Of a DNA stretch of 64,000 nt, positions 31,529 through 40,932 are shown in pieces; position 1 is the stretch's first letter; every line of letters starts with the position of its first letter. Origin of the DNA: a virus; the IMG/VR virus record IMGVR_UViG_3300030329_002967, positions 1 through 64,000 of that record, one strand, 5' to 3'. A program made the translations under genes and the position numbers. The notes beneath the pieces are model-generated. The model worked only from the letters and a program-made list of their open reading frames with translations, made no database searches and was not told the origin of the DNA.

Positions 31529-33268
31529 TTAAGCAGTGTAATTGTATCCTACGTTCAGTGTAGTATTGCTTGCGCTTGGTGATTCAAGCGGTGCAAAAGC
31601 TCTGCGGAACGAAGCAATAACTTGATTCGACTGCTGAAGCTTGTCTTGGTTAACCTCAACGGTAAACCCACGCCTTGCCCCGACTACAAACTGAGGACGA
31701 TTAACAAGAACGATAGAACCCTGAGTCGTTGTAGACCCATCATAGATTCCAGCGGCGGTTAAATCCTCACGTTGGAAAGCAGATACAAGTACCTTAATTC
31801 CAAATATAGAACCAAGGGTTCCAGTAAGGAGAGTAGCATTGTTGTTTCCAACCTTATCAATCGTCTGCATTGCATCGACTTTCATAAGATCGTTATAAGC
31901 CTTCGGCCCTACGATAAACACAAGGTCAGCAGGATTGATGCCCCACTTGCCCATAGCTTTACGCATAGTAGCGAGGTTATCCTCGTCTACAGCAGTAAGG
32001 TCAGACTTAAGGTTAGCATGAACAGCCGTACCCCATCTACGAAGACCATCCCAAGCTCTACGCCTGTCAGTGGTCTGATTAGTAACAGAGCCAGTATCCA
32101 TGTGAGAAGTACCAGTTGCGTCTCCATTAAGAATAACGTCTTCAAACGCTTCTACTGCACCAACAGTAAGCTGGTCAGTAACCATAGGAAGAATAGCAAG
32201 GATAGCATCTTCATCTGCCTCGTAGCTGTACTGGGTTACCCCAAGAAGCTTCTTAGCAGTAAGTGTTACCTTTGCAGTACCCGGTGATGATTCCGTAGGA
32301 TCAGTACCAGCCCTAGGAAGAGCGGTAGGCTCACTACCTGACAGGTAATAAGTCGGACGAGTAGTGGTTAGCGGAAGCTCATAAGGTTGAGTCGGCATAG
32401 CAATTTCGCCAGCGGCGAACTCTGCCGCAATAGCAGACTCAAGATAAAAGCGTGACTGAAGATCACTAGACAAATCAGTAGGAACTAACTCATCACCTGA
32501 GCTAGAACCAGTAGATGTAAGTGCCTTACTACCTATTGAAGACTTGATGCTCTTAAGTTTCTGCTCACCTTTAAGGGCGGCGAACTTAAGCTGATCATCA
32601 GTGATTCCGTCATTCATGTCTGTAACAGGGGCAGAACCCTTAGCTACATTCTCACGCTGAACGTCAGAATCAGTGTTCATAACCATAAGGTTAAGTAGTT
32701 GCTTCTGAGAAACAGGCAAGTTACCTAGTCGATGTTCGACAGGGAAATTTGCGTTGAACTCACTATGCTCGACACGCTTAGGTGTACGAGTTGACTTTGA
32801 GAACTCGTCAAGTGCTTTGACTAGCTCATCTTTGGTAATACCTTGATCTGGCATGGATTTTTTGACCTCCTCTATTATTGCGTCTGTATCGACGGTTTGT
32901 GAATGTTTCTTTACGATTTCTTCGACCTCGGAAGAATCAGTAGAAGCTTCTTTAAGCTTCTCGACAAGATCATCAGCGTCTACAGCAGGTGTAGAAGGTA
33001 CAGCGTCTTTTACAGCTTCACCGATAAGGGACTTAAGTTCCTCGTCTGTGACGCCTTTTTCTTCTGTTTCTTCAGCCGCTTCTTCAGCTTCTTCTCCGTC
33101 TTCTCCTTCTTCTTCAAGTGCGAACTCTTTACAGATTGACTCAACGTCAAGACCAGCCTCATTAGCTTTCTCTTCAAGAGAAGCCATAAGCTCCTGCTCT
33201 TCGTCTGTCAATCCTTCTTGCGACTTAGCCTTAAGCTGAGCCAGTTGAAGTTTTTCCTTCAGTTTCAT
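31529..33268 (-). CDS. Major capsid protein, HK97 fold, with fused scaffold-like N-terminus
   Basis: 579 residues. The first 200 or so are extremely acidic and coiled-coil-like (many Glu and Ala, EEGEDGEEAEEAAEE), acting as an internal scaffold that is normally removed by the protease encoded upstream. The HK97-type capsid domain follows from about 260: LVPTDLSSDLQSRFYLESAIAAEF, TKVTLTAKKLLGVTQYSYE-like, AFEDVILNGDATG, WGINPADLVFIVGPKAY, and a C-terminal QVIASFRRAFAPLE. It has its own terminator. Confidence 0.9.
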   Translation of the reverse strand: MKLKEKLQLAQLKAKSQEGLTDEEQELMASLEEKANEAGLDVESICKEFALEEEGEDGEEAEEAAEETEEKGVTDEELKSLIGEAVKDAVPSTPAVDADDLVEKLKEASTDSSEVEEIVKKHSQTVDTDAIIEEVKKSMPDQGITKDELVKALDEFSKSTRTPKRVEHSEFNANFPVEHRLGNLPVSQKQLLNLMVMNTDSDVQRENVAKGSAPVTDMNDGITDDQLKFAALKGEQKLKSIKSSIGSKALTSTGSSSGDELVPTDLSSDLQSRFYLESAIAAEFAAGEIAMPTQPYELPLTTTRPTYYLSGSEPTALPRAGTDPTESSPGTAKVTLTAKKLLGVTQYSYEADEDAILAILPMVTDQLTVGAVEAFEDVILNGDATGTSHMDTGSVTNQTTDRRRAWDGLRRWGTAVHANLKSDLTAVDEDNLATMRKAMGKWGINPADLVFIVGPKAYNDLMKVDAMQTIDKVGNNNATLLTGTLGSIFGIKVLVSAFQREDLTAAGIYDGSTTTQGSIVLVNRPQFVVGARRGFTVEVNQDKLQQSNQVIASFRRAFAPLESPSASNTTLNVGYNYTA

Positions 33269-33412
33269 ATTTAAGAATGATTAGATGTTTATATTTATTG
33301 ATTTCTGCTGACAAACTTACTACCTATTGGGTTCAGAATCTTAAGGAGAAAAATTAATTATAGTTAATATTCATTCATTAACCTTTACGGTCAACAGTGA
33401 TATTAACATTTT

Positions 33413-34510
33413 TTAAAGTTTTTGGCGAATTTCACCACCGAAACTCTTACGGTGAGCCTTAAAAACTTTTTCTGCGTAATCAGTGTCTAACGACCTAACT
33501 TGAAATCTAGCGTCAGGATTAGCTGGAACTACCACAAGAGAAGTCTCATGGAGTCTAATCTCTTCTATACCTTTTAAGTCATCTTTATAAAAAAATGACC
33601 CTCCTATTGATAAAGTCTTAAGACTACCTTCCATAATTTGAAACCTAACGTGCTGTGCGTCAGGATGAGGGGAGTTAGTAACCCTTCCTTTGACAAATAA
33701 ACCCTTGTCCTTAACTACCCTCACCATATCATAGTGACCCATAAGATTATTTACAGACCTCATATGGTCTGTAAGCATAACAGGATTTTCCTTAAACTCA
33801 GTCAGCCACTTATCAAATGCGTCAGGCACTATATAATCACCGTCTCTATCTTCAGGCGTAACTCCCTTAAAAGTAGAAGCAAATCCCTCAAAAGTAACAT
33901 CACGGTAATCAACGACATTTCCGTCATCGTCTGTAAGCTCAGTCGCATTAGACGCTTTACTTAAAGGATCATTAGAAAACCAAGATCTAACATCTCTATC
34001 CTTAACGGTAACCGCATCAATCTCTGTTAAATCCTCAACAGGGACATTAACGCAGGAGTCCTGAGACATAATAAGTACCCCGTCACTATTAGGGAGAGTT
34101 AACTTAACCTTCGCCTCCCCTTGTTTAATATCATCAACTACCCCAGCAATAGATGTTCCCTTCTCACTAAGCCTAAAAAACACAGTTTTGCCAACTAAAG
34201 GAACTTTAGACTTAGGCTTTTCCTCCTCATCGCCGTACCCATCGCTAACAATTCTCTGATACTCGTCCATATTAACACAAGGCATATAAAAAGTCTCTCC
34301 ATCTACAGTATGCGTATGTGAACCAGTGCATCCTATTACTTCAGCCCTAGCCTCGGCTTCTTCAGAAGTAGTATAAGTGTCAGTCCCTACCTGTTCCTTA
34401 CTTTTAGAACCCTTAGGGTTAAAATCCTTAGAGCGTTTAACCAACTTACCTTTAATTCTATCCCAAACTGTAGCGTCCCTATTAACGCTGGTAATCTTAA
34501 ATGAAGACAT
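33413..34510 (-). CDS. Prohead maturation protease (HK97 family)
   Basis: 365 residues. The protease domain lies in the second half: FEGFASTFKGVTPEDRDGDYI, DHMRSVNNLMGHYDMV with the catalytic His, LKTLSIGGSF with the catalytic Ser, and HETSLVVVPANPDA. The first 190 residues are an extra domain not found in HK97 gp4, with a Cys pair and a beta-barrel-like part. It cuts the scaffold part of the capsid protein encoded directly downstream. Confidence 0.88.
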   Translation of the reverse strand: MSSFKITSVNRDATVWDRIKGKLVKRSKDFNPKGSKSKEQVGTDTYTTSEEAEARAEVIGCTGSHTHTVDGETFYMPCVNMDEYQRIVSDGYGDEEEKPKSKVPLVGKTVFFRLSEKGTSIAGVVDDIKQGEAKVKLTLPNSDGVLIMSQDSCVNVPVEDLTEIDAVTVKDRDVRSWFSNDPLSKASNATELTDDDGNVVDYRDVTFEGFASTFKGVTPEDRDGDYIVPDAFDKWLTEFKENPVMLTDHMRSVNNLMGHYDMVRVVKDKGLFVKGRVTNSPHPDAQHVRFQIMEGSLKTLSIGGSFFYKDDLKGIEEIRLHETSLVVVPANPDARFQVRSLDTDYAEKVFKAHRKSFGGEIRQKL

Positions 34511-34528
34511 AACAGGAATTTACTTCAA

Positions 34529-34545
34529 TTTGAACGCCGTGCAAA
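34529..34545. promoter_or_regulatory. Dispersed palindrome, copy 7
   Basis: TTTGAACGCCGTGCAAA, between the phosphoesterase stop and the protease start, 18 bases before the latter. Confidence 0.7.
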
Positions 34546-34547
34546 CC

Positions 34548-35462
34548 CTATTCATAATCGATAAGATCTAAGTGCCTTTCAAAATGCACACGCCTTTGAC
34601 TGCGGCTACCATCCAACTGAGGCAAGTTGCGATAAAAGAACCTTAACCATATGCACCCAATCGGTTTTGGAGGGAACCCCTTAAGATTCTCCCAATTAAC
34701 CTTACCTTTATTATAATGATTTTTATAACTAGGGATCTGCAAATGCCATTGAGTCCTATGAACAATTTTTCCTTTAGAGGAAACATGACGCTTTGTAATA
34801 GGAAACTCCCAAGCATCGTGAGTATGGCCTTGGCAAACTATGTCAGCGTCAGAGTATACGGCCCTCCGTGATGCCTGTATTACGTTCTTAGTTACTGGGC
34901 CACCGCCTCCATACCCATGATGATAATCAATAAGATATGAGTATTGCTCTGTCTTACCCATTGAAAACACAAGTCTCACAAACCCCTGTATACTACCAGC
35001 CTGAACAGTAGATGTAGGACAAGCTACTTTTAGCCCCTCAACAAATCTACCAGTTATATCAGTTTCACACCTCTTAGATACACTAGCTTCATGGTTGCCA
35101 ACCCCTACCATAACAAAATTATCACCATAAGGGGCAAAAAATTTCACGCCAGTATCTATAACAGAGTCTATGTAATTATCCACATTATGCTCCTCCCTTA
35201 TACTGCTCTTACTCCCCCTAGGGTCATATTTCCCCTGCATAAGACAGAAAAGATCCCCCGTATCTATAATCATCGCATTCCTATCTTTAGCCTTCTTAAG
35301 ATGCTCTAACTGCAAATCTGTATTAGATTTAGGATTATCCCAGTGCCTATCTGAAGTTAATAGAACCCACTGCTCCCAATTGCGTAAAGTATCTCCCTTA
35401 ACATCTACCTGTATAATGTCCTTATGAGTAGAGGCTTTAAAACGTAAACCCTTTTCATTCAT
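34548..35462 (-). CDS. Calcineurin-like metallophosphoesterase
   Basis: 304 residues with all metal-binding motifs in order: SDRHWD near residue 33, DTGDLF, GVGNHEAS, a mid His in DYHHGYG, and GHTHDAW. This family hydrolyses phosphodiesters or monoesters (nucleases such as SbcD, or nucleotide phosphatases). It is placed between fibre-region genes and the protease, an unusual position for a DNA-repair enzyme; it could act on DNA during packaging or on host nucleotides or second messengers. The substrate cannot be told from the sequence. Confidence 0.82.
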   Translation of the reverse strand: MNEKGLRFKASTHKDIIQVDVKGDTLRNWEQWVLLTSDRHWDNPKSNTDLQLEHLKKAKDRNAMIIDTGDLFCLMQGKYDPRGSKSSIREEHNVDNYIDSVIDTGVKFFAPYGDNFVMVGVGNHEASVSKRCETDITGRFVEGLKVACPTSTVQAGSIQGFVRLVFSMGKTEQYSYLIDYHHGYGGGGPVTKNVIQASRRAVYSDADIVCQGHTHDAWEFPITKRHVSSKGKIVHRTQWHLQIPSYKNHYNKGKVNWENLKGFPPKPIGCIWLRFFYRNLPQLDGSRSQRRVHFERHLDLIDYE

Positions 35463-35510
35463 ATAAGGGGAATATATGCCCTAAAGCATAATTTTCCAGT
35501 TATTAACAAT

Positions 35511-35732
35511 TTAAACACCGCATATTACTTCCCCATCAGTTTCTATCCATACTTTAGCTCCGCACGGCAACGGCTTGTCAGGTGAATAAACCACCTTACA
35601 GGGAGAGTTAATAACAACCGAGTGGCAATACTCATTAGTCTTATATGTCTTAACCGTAATAACTGGTTCTCTTTTACCTGTTTTATAATTACTGCGTATC
35701 TTATGCTGATTAATATGTATCTTTTTTTTCAT
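35511..35732 (-). CDS. Small uncharacterised protein
   Basis: 73 residues, basic N-terminus, beta-rich with three Cys. No family recognised. It is a stand-alone small frame in the gap between the phosphoesterase and a secreted protein, with clear coding on both sides. Confidence 0.55.
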   Translation of the reverse strand: MKKKIHINQHKIRSNYKTGKREPVITVKTYKTNEYCHSVVINSPCKVVYSPDKPLPCGAKVWIETDGEVICGV

Positions 35733-35758
35733 ACCAACTAAACCCTACCTTATACAAC

Positions 35759-36121
35759 TCATGCCCCCCACATCACCCTTATTCTTATCATTTCAGCCTT
35801 AAACCAAGAGAACATCTGCCCTGCGGCATCTCTGTAGTTTAGCTCAAGGGTCACTCGTTGATTAAATATAGACCCCTGCAAAGGGTTAAAGGGTCTGAAC
35901 CAATTAGCATTTGGATCTTCTTCCTGCTTTACTTCAAGAATGTACCAAATAGGTCTATCGAACGTAGAGTCAGATATAAAACTAATTTCAACCACCCCCA
36001 TTGCAGGGTAATGGAAAATCTGTAATTCTGGTACAGGGGGTATTGTACCCCAATGGTCATCAGCTTTTAATAACGTAGAGGCTAAATATGTTAAAGATAG
36101 TAGGAGTGATAGCCTCCTCAT
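35759..36121 (-). CDS. Predicted secreted protein
   Basis: 120 residues. An N-terminal signal peptide (MRRLSLLLSLTYLASTLLKA, cleavage likely after about residue 20) precedes a beta-rich domain with several Trp. The residues LEVKQEEDPNANWFRPFNPL look like those of small beta-sandwich modules. Its place between structural genes suggests an envelope protein expressed by the infected cell or lysogen. Confidence 0.62.
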   Translation of the reverse strand: MRRLSLLLSLTYLASTLLKADDHWGTIPPVPELQIFHYPAMGVVEISFISDSTFDRPIWYILEVKQEEDPNANWFRPFNPLQGSIFNQRVTLELNYRDAAGQMFSWFKAEMIRIRVMWGA

Positions 36122-36172
36122 AGCTTACCTTCATACCCAAAGCATCACCCCCCGTACTTAGGGATATAGAAA

Positions 36173-36697
36173 TTAATTATCTATATGATTCCACTGTTTA
36201 GCGTATGACTCAGCGGCCTTTGACATAACAAACTGAACATACTCTTCATCAGTACCGATACCGGGATCTTCTACGGTAGTAGGCAAATCTGGGGTTCCTT
36301 CAACATAATCTGGATTTGGAATCTCACGATCTCCTTGTTCAGCCACATAATCTGGATTTGGAATGGTAGGTTCTCCTTGTTCAGCTACATAATCTGGATT
36401 TGGAATGGTGGGATTTCCTACTGCTGGAATATAATCGTCATCCTCTGGATCTCCTTGTTCAGCCACATAATCTGGATTTGGAATAGTCTCATCTCCTCGT
36501 GCTGGAACATAATCAGGGTTAGGAATAGTCTCTTCTCCCTCTGCTGGAACATAGTCTGGATTAATCATCTCAGGAGATCCCTCAGGTTTAATATAATCTG
36601 GATTAGGCATCGGTGGCAAACTTTCGTTATAAGCCTCCCTTGAACTGGTAATACCAGCAAGATGCTCCTCTTCTTCAATATTTATTTCAAATTTCAT
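36173..36697 (-). CDS. Tandem-repeat protein (PNPDYV repeats)
   Basis: About 174 residues from the ATG at 36697 (a TTG at 36724 is possible). Residues about 25-135 are built from eight to nine tandem copies of a 13-15-residue unit with core IPNPDYVAEQG, each with Asn-Pro-Asp-Tyr. The ends are non-repetitive. Function unknown; such repeats in the fibre region can form rod-like spacers. The start overlaps the end of the gene upstream. Confidence 0.68.
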   Translation of the reverse strand: MKFEINIEEEEHLAGITSSREAYNESLPPMPNPDYIKPEGSPEMINPDYVPAEGEETIPNPDYVPARGDETIPNPDYVAEQGDPEDDDYIPAVGNPTIPNPDYVAEQGEPTIPNPDYVAEQGDREIPNPDYVEGTPDLPTTVEDPGIGTDEEYVQFVMSKAAESYAKQWNHIDN

Positions 36698-36872
36698 TTG
36701 TGTTATCCTCTTTTTCTTCGTCAATGGTTATTGCCTTAAAAGCTTCTATCGCTTCTGAAATCTTAGTTGCATTATCCTTCTCAAATGCACTTAACCCTAG
36801 GGTTTGAGTTCCAGTAGTTATTAGTTGTAGTAGTATTGTGCGTTGCTCAGTTGTCATCAAGTGATGGTACAT
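36687..36872 (-). CDS. Small uncharacterised protein of the fibre region
   Basis: 61 residues; ATG codons at 36872 and 36857 are both possible. Helical, with a Thr/Leu-rich first half and an acidic tail. It is coupled to the repeat protein by an overlap of 11 bases and follows the fibre gene. No family recognised. Confidence 0.55.
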   Translation of the reverse strand: MYHHLMTTEQRTILLQLITTGTQTLGLSAFEKDNATKISEAIEAFKAITIDEEKEDNTNEI

Positions 36873-36899
36873 TAAGTAATTATAGTTTCAAGGACTTTT

Positions 36900-39800
36900 T
36901 TAAGCGAACGCAATTTCATGTTCTGTTCCTCCCCCATCTTGGAAATAAAGTTTGTTGTCTGATTTGGTGTAAACTTTACCAACATCGGCGGTTGCCGTTG
37001 GAGTTGTAGTTTCGGTCAGAGCCATCGCTCCAGTTACCTTGACCCCATCAGTTAATGTCTCGAATTTCTGCGAGTTATCGTGACGAAATTTTACCGCACC
37101 ATTTTTAGTACAGATAATCGCAGTTTCCCCATATACACCGTCACTATCATTGAAACCTAACGCTAAATCATTAATTGCCGAAATTTGAAATTCATTGCCT
37201 CCTGTGTACGCAATACGGCCACGCACATTGTTATACCAGAGCTTCAAGTCACGGTGAGTTCCTAGAGCCAGCAACGAATGATCTGGGAATACTGTGCTTG
37301 GGGTATAAGTTTGACCTTCTATTCCTATTCCAGTATACGATCCGTCTAAGAAGAAATAGGTTGCTACGTCACTACCAGTACCATCATCTGCTTGGAAAAT
37401 GATATCTTTATCGGCTCCGTCTTGTCTGATGTAAAGATCAGTGGCTTGTGTGTTAAGAATGTAAGAAGCACCTGCCATGTGGGTGATCCTCAGATCCATA
37501 TCATTCCCGAAATTCAAAGTACTATCATCTGGGAATATGGTTCTTGGGTATCCAGAGGATACGCCTCCGTCGAGACGGAAGTACTCTTCTATCCCATTAC
37601 TGCCGTCATCGCATTTGAATACGATATCATGGTCATTAGCATTATTTTGAATAATGAGATTTCCCTCATTCTGGGTATTGGAAATATAACTATCCGTTCC
37701 GTCGTGATAAATCTGTAAATCATGGCTATTACCAAAATAAGCGTAAGCATTGTCATTATGCAAAGAGCTTTTAACAAAGTTGTTTACCTCTGAGTCTCCA
37801 TTAATAACGAGGTACTCAGTCGTTCCTCCACTACCATTATCGTTTAGGAATACTATATCACCATTATCAGCACCCTGTGTAATCTTAAGATCCCCGGTAG
37901 TGTTATTGGTTATCATAGAGTTTGTGCCATCGTGATAAAGTTCTAAATCAAGACTATCTCCTAGCCTGATTCTACCGCCATCAGCGTGTGCCTGATGATT
38001 ACCTCCCATGATGACATCACCATTGAATGTAGCTCCAGCCGCAAACGTAGTCGCTCCTGCCGCTGTAATAGTCAGTCGAGTATTACCATCAGTTTGAAGT
38101 TTTAGCCCACTCGCCGCACCTGTCCCAAGGTCTTCAGTATCCAAAACAAGATAATTACTATCAAATTTAAGCGTTGCTCGTTCGTAGTTAGAAGCGTCCG
38201 TATACGTTTCATATAACTCAAGAGCCGTTGCAGTTGTTCCGTCTGCAATAGTAAGATTTGCGGTTGGCGTTCCCGTATTTATGCCTACTTTGCCGTCATC
38301 GTCTATTGATAGTCTGGTGTACTGTGTTCCACCTTCACTTGCGGCTTCGAGCATTAAAAACCTTCCGCTAGAGTCTATGGATTGATGCCATATTTGACCC
38401 GTTCCCGTTCTAGAAAGCCTAAAGGTGGGAGCGGTTGCGTGTGACACATGAAGCATGGCGTTAGGACTTGTAGTCCCTATTCCTACATTGCCTCCAAAAT
38501 GGTTTATCATATCAGTACTGGCCTGATAGACACCGTAAGGAGTATTGGTTTGAGTACCATGAGTTAAATCTCCTATATACAAACCATACGTATTAGTTAT
38601 TGTATGACCTGAATTTTCAAATGACGACATAATGCCATCTGCAACAGCATATCCTATCCAATTAGTGATAGTACCGTTTCCACCTAATTCTGTATGAGTA
38701 TTATAATGAGCTACGGTATGAATTTGTCCACTACCTGAAGTGTGAACTCTACTCATGTGGTTTTTTAAGTAAGTTCCTGTTCCTGTAGAACTAACTGTTG
38801 TCATCACTTGTTGATGAGCTGTATTTGTAAAACTACCACCTGTACCTGTTAGGTTAAAATAATCTTGTATTTTATATCCGCCAGTTTGCGTACTAGTAGC
38901 GGTTAATGTAGCGGTTGTTTGGACTGTAGCGTCCATAGTTGAGCCTGATAGTGTTTGAGAATCTGCTATATCTAATAAAGCGGCTGGCGAGGTAGTGCCG
39001 ATGCCTAACTTAGAATCTCCCCCTAAAATTAAATCATCTGTGCTTTCGTCCCATAACATATAAGCTCCGCTAGTATTTCCAAAGAACTTAACATCATGCC
39101 CATCAGTGTCGGCTCCTACGGTCAAGGTTCCAGATGCGGTTACTCCAGTCGAGTTTGTAGCGAATCTTTTAGTGCCACCGCCCCATAGTTCCACAATCTT
39201 ACCGCTCCCTGTTTTAGCACCAAACATCATGTTTCCGCTTACAGGATCTCTCATGTATAAACTAGAACCTACCTCAAAATACAGGTCGCCGTCGCCTTGC
39301 TCTTGAATGTGCGAATTATTACCATTGTGGTATATCAATAGATCATTACCATCCCCAAACGCTATCCTACTATTGTCAGGCCATTTAGTGCTAAGCATCG
39401 TAGTAGCACTACCGTCGTGAGTGGCGTCTCCTCCATCTAACCAAAAATAGTTGGCTAATGTACCGTTTCCAGCATCGCATTGAAATATCAAATCCCCGTC
39501 ATCACCTCCATTGGCAATGATCATATCTAAGTTATCAACTTTAAGAACGCCAGAATTTGAACTTGATGAATCATACAACTCAAGCTGTGGAGTGCTTTGC
39601 TGAATTTTTATACCGCCGTAAGCAGTCATCAACCCAGTAGTTGCATGAATCGCAACTCTAAGACTACTATCTGTTTCAAATTTTAGCCCGCTTGCTGTTC
39701 CTGTTCCAAGATCGTCAGTACCTACAACGAAGTAGCCGCTATCGAATTTAAGTATTCCACGTTCGTAATTAGAATCATCAGTCCAAGTCTCGTATAACTC

Positions 39801-40574
39801 AATCGCAGTTGCAGATGTTGAATTTGCTATAGCAAGCTCTGAGGCGGGTACGGTCTTGCCTATACCAACTTTGCCATTAGAGCGAAACCTGACAATTTCA
39901 GTTCCTCCAACATTTGTTTGGTCGGAATGGAATGTAATATTATATCCGCTATGGGCCGCTAACCTAAGATTGCCCTCCAAGTCAATAGTACCATGAGCAT
40001 CAACACCAACCCTTTTAACTCTGATTGCCCCCTCAACGTGAAGGGGTGATGCAGGGGCCGCGACTCCGAGTCCTACGTTTCCATTGTCTTTGTCTATTAA
40101 AAAATAAGTATCACCACTATCCTCTGTTATTTCAAAATGCCCTGTTTGGTAATTCCTACCAATGTCCCAGTAAGTCGATGAAGACCCACTAGCTAATCGT
40201 AATTGCTTATCATTTCCACCATCACCTTGAATTTCTAAAATAGATCCGGGGGTCGTATTTCCGATGCCAAAATTAGCCCCAGTGTTAATATAACTGACGT
40301 TAGCGTTACATCTGATAGCACACTCAATAACACCCCCGTCATACAGAAACAGTTCCCCTTGATCAGCCGTGCCGTCCATCGACACCTTGAAAATATCGTT
40401 GGAAGAACCAGCTTTGTGGAGGACTATTCCATCATCAGAAGCACTGACCTCCACGTTTAGTGCGTGGGAAGGGCTAGTCGTATTGATCCCTAACCTATTA
40501 TTAGTAGTATCTAAATAAAGCGGCTCGCCGTCCGAAAATTTACTACCGTGACTATGAATACTTGGATTAATCAT
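36900..40574 (-). CDS. Large tail fibre protein
   Basis: 1224 residues made of repeating fibre modules. Units of the type (L)GIGTTSPSxxLxV or VGINTGTPTANLTIADG recur about eight times, separated by long Gly/Ser/Asp-rich segments with DLxLYHDGTNSxI elements. This low-complexity beta style is typical of long trimeric phage fibres. The C-terminus ends in DVGKVYTKSDNKLYFQDGGG, a small cap motif seen in many fibre proteins. I see no peptidase-type chaperone domain. It should carry the receptor-binding part. Confidence 0.82.
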   Translation of the reverse strand: MINPSIHSHGSKFSDGEPLYLDTTNNRLGINTTSPSHALNVEVSASDDGIVLHKAGSSNDIFKVSMDGTADQGELFLYDGGVIECAIRCNANVSYINTGANFGIGNTTPGSILEIQGDGGNDKQLRLASGSSSTYWDIGRNYQTGHFEITEDSGDTYFLIDKDNGNVGLGVAAPASPLHVEGAIRVKRVGVDAHGTIDLEGNLRLAAHSGYNITFHSDQTNVGGTEIVRFRSNGKVGIGKTVPASELAIANSTSATAIELYETWTDDSNYERGILKFDSGYFVVGTDDLGTGTASGLKFETDSSLRVAIHATTGLMTAYGGIKIQQSTPQLELYDSSSSNSGVLKVDNLDMIIANGGDDGDLIFQCDAGNGTLANYFWLDGGDATHDGSATTMLSTKWPDNSRIAFGDGNDLLIYHNGNNSHIQEQGDGDLYFEVGSSLYMRDPVSGNMMFGAKTGSGKIVELWGGGTKRFATNSTGVTASGTLTVGADTDGHDVKFFGNTSGAYMLWDESTDDLILGGDSKLGIGTTSPAALLDIADSQTLSGSTMDATVQTTATLTATSTQTGGYKIQDYFNLTGTGGSFTNTAHQQVMTTVSSTGTGTYLKNHMSRVHTSGSGQIHTVAHYNTHTELGGNGTITNWIGYAVADGIMSSFENSGHTITNTYGLYIGDLTHGTQTNTPYGVYQASTDMINHFGGNVGIGTTSPNAMLHVSHATAPTFRLSRTGTGQIWHQSIDSSGRFLMLEAASEGGTQYTRLSIDDDGKVGINTGTPTANLTIADGTTATALELYETYTDASNYERATLKFDSNYLVLDTEDLGTGAASGLKLQTDGNTRLTITAAGATTFAAGATFNGDVIMGGNHQAHADGGRIRLGDSLDLELYHDGTNSMITNNTTGDLKITQGADNGDIVFLNDNGSGGTTEYLVINGDSEVNNFVKSSLHNDNAYAYFGNSHDLQIYHDGTDSYISNTQNEGNLIIQNNANDHDIVFKCDDGSNGIEEYFRLDGGVSSGYPRTIFPDDSTLNFGNDMDLRITHMAGASYILNTQATDLYIRQDGADKDIIFQADDGTGSDVATYFFLDGSYTGIGIEGQTYTPSTVFPDHSLLALGTHRDLKLWYNNVRGRIAYTGGNEFQISAINDLALGFNDSDGVYGETAIICTKNGAVKFRHDNSQKFETLTDGVKVTGAMALTETTTPTATADVGKVYTKSDNKLYFQDGGGTEHEIAFA

Positions 40575-40879
40575 CTTTTCGATTCTCCGATTTCTACGAA
40601 TACTGTTTTTGATGTAGAGCCTATTGCTATAATTTTTACTCTATTAGTTTTAGCACTTAACCTAATTTCTTTACTACCATCTCCTGTAAACCTAGAAGTT
40701 CCGTCTCCGTCTGCATATGCAGTATAAGTAGTCCCACCATCAAGAGAGTACTGAATTTCCCATGTAAAGTTTTGCGCTGTAGTTCCCGTCTTCTCTTGTA
40801 AGGCTACAGCGTAGATGTCTCCTACGTCTGCCCCCACAAAATCCACTGTATCATTAGTCCCTGTTACTGATTCTGCCAT
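40571..40879 (-). CDS. Small beta protein preceding the fibre
   Basis: 102 residues, beta-rich (NFTWEIQYSLDGGTTYTAY, KEIRLSAKTNRVKIIAIG). The sequence resembles short carbohydrate-binding or collar domains found next to fibre genes. It overlaps the fibre start by 4 bases, so an interaction with the fibre is likely. A palindrome lies upstream. Confidence 0.6.
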   Translation of the reverse strand: MAESVTGTNDTVDFVGADVGDIYAVALQEKTGTTAQNFTWEIQYSLDGGTTYTAYADGDGTSRFTGDGSKEIRLSAKTNRVKIIAIGSTSKTVFVEIGESKR

Positions 40880-40914
40880 AACTGTATTATTTAGTTAATT
40901 TAATATAAAATACT

Positions 40915-40931
40915 TTTGAACGGTGTGCAAA
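40915..40931. promoter_or_regulatory. Dispersed palindrome, copy 8
   Basis: TTTGAACGGTGTGCAAA, in the gap between the MuF-like gene and the small fibre-region gene. Confidence 0.7.
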
Positions 40932-40932
40932 T

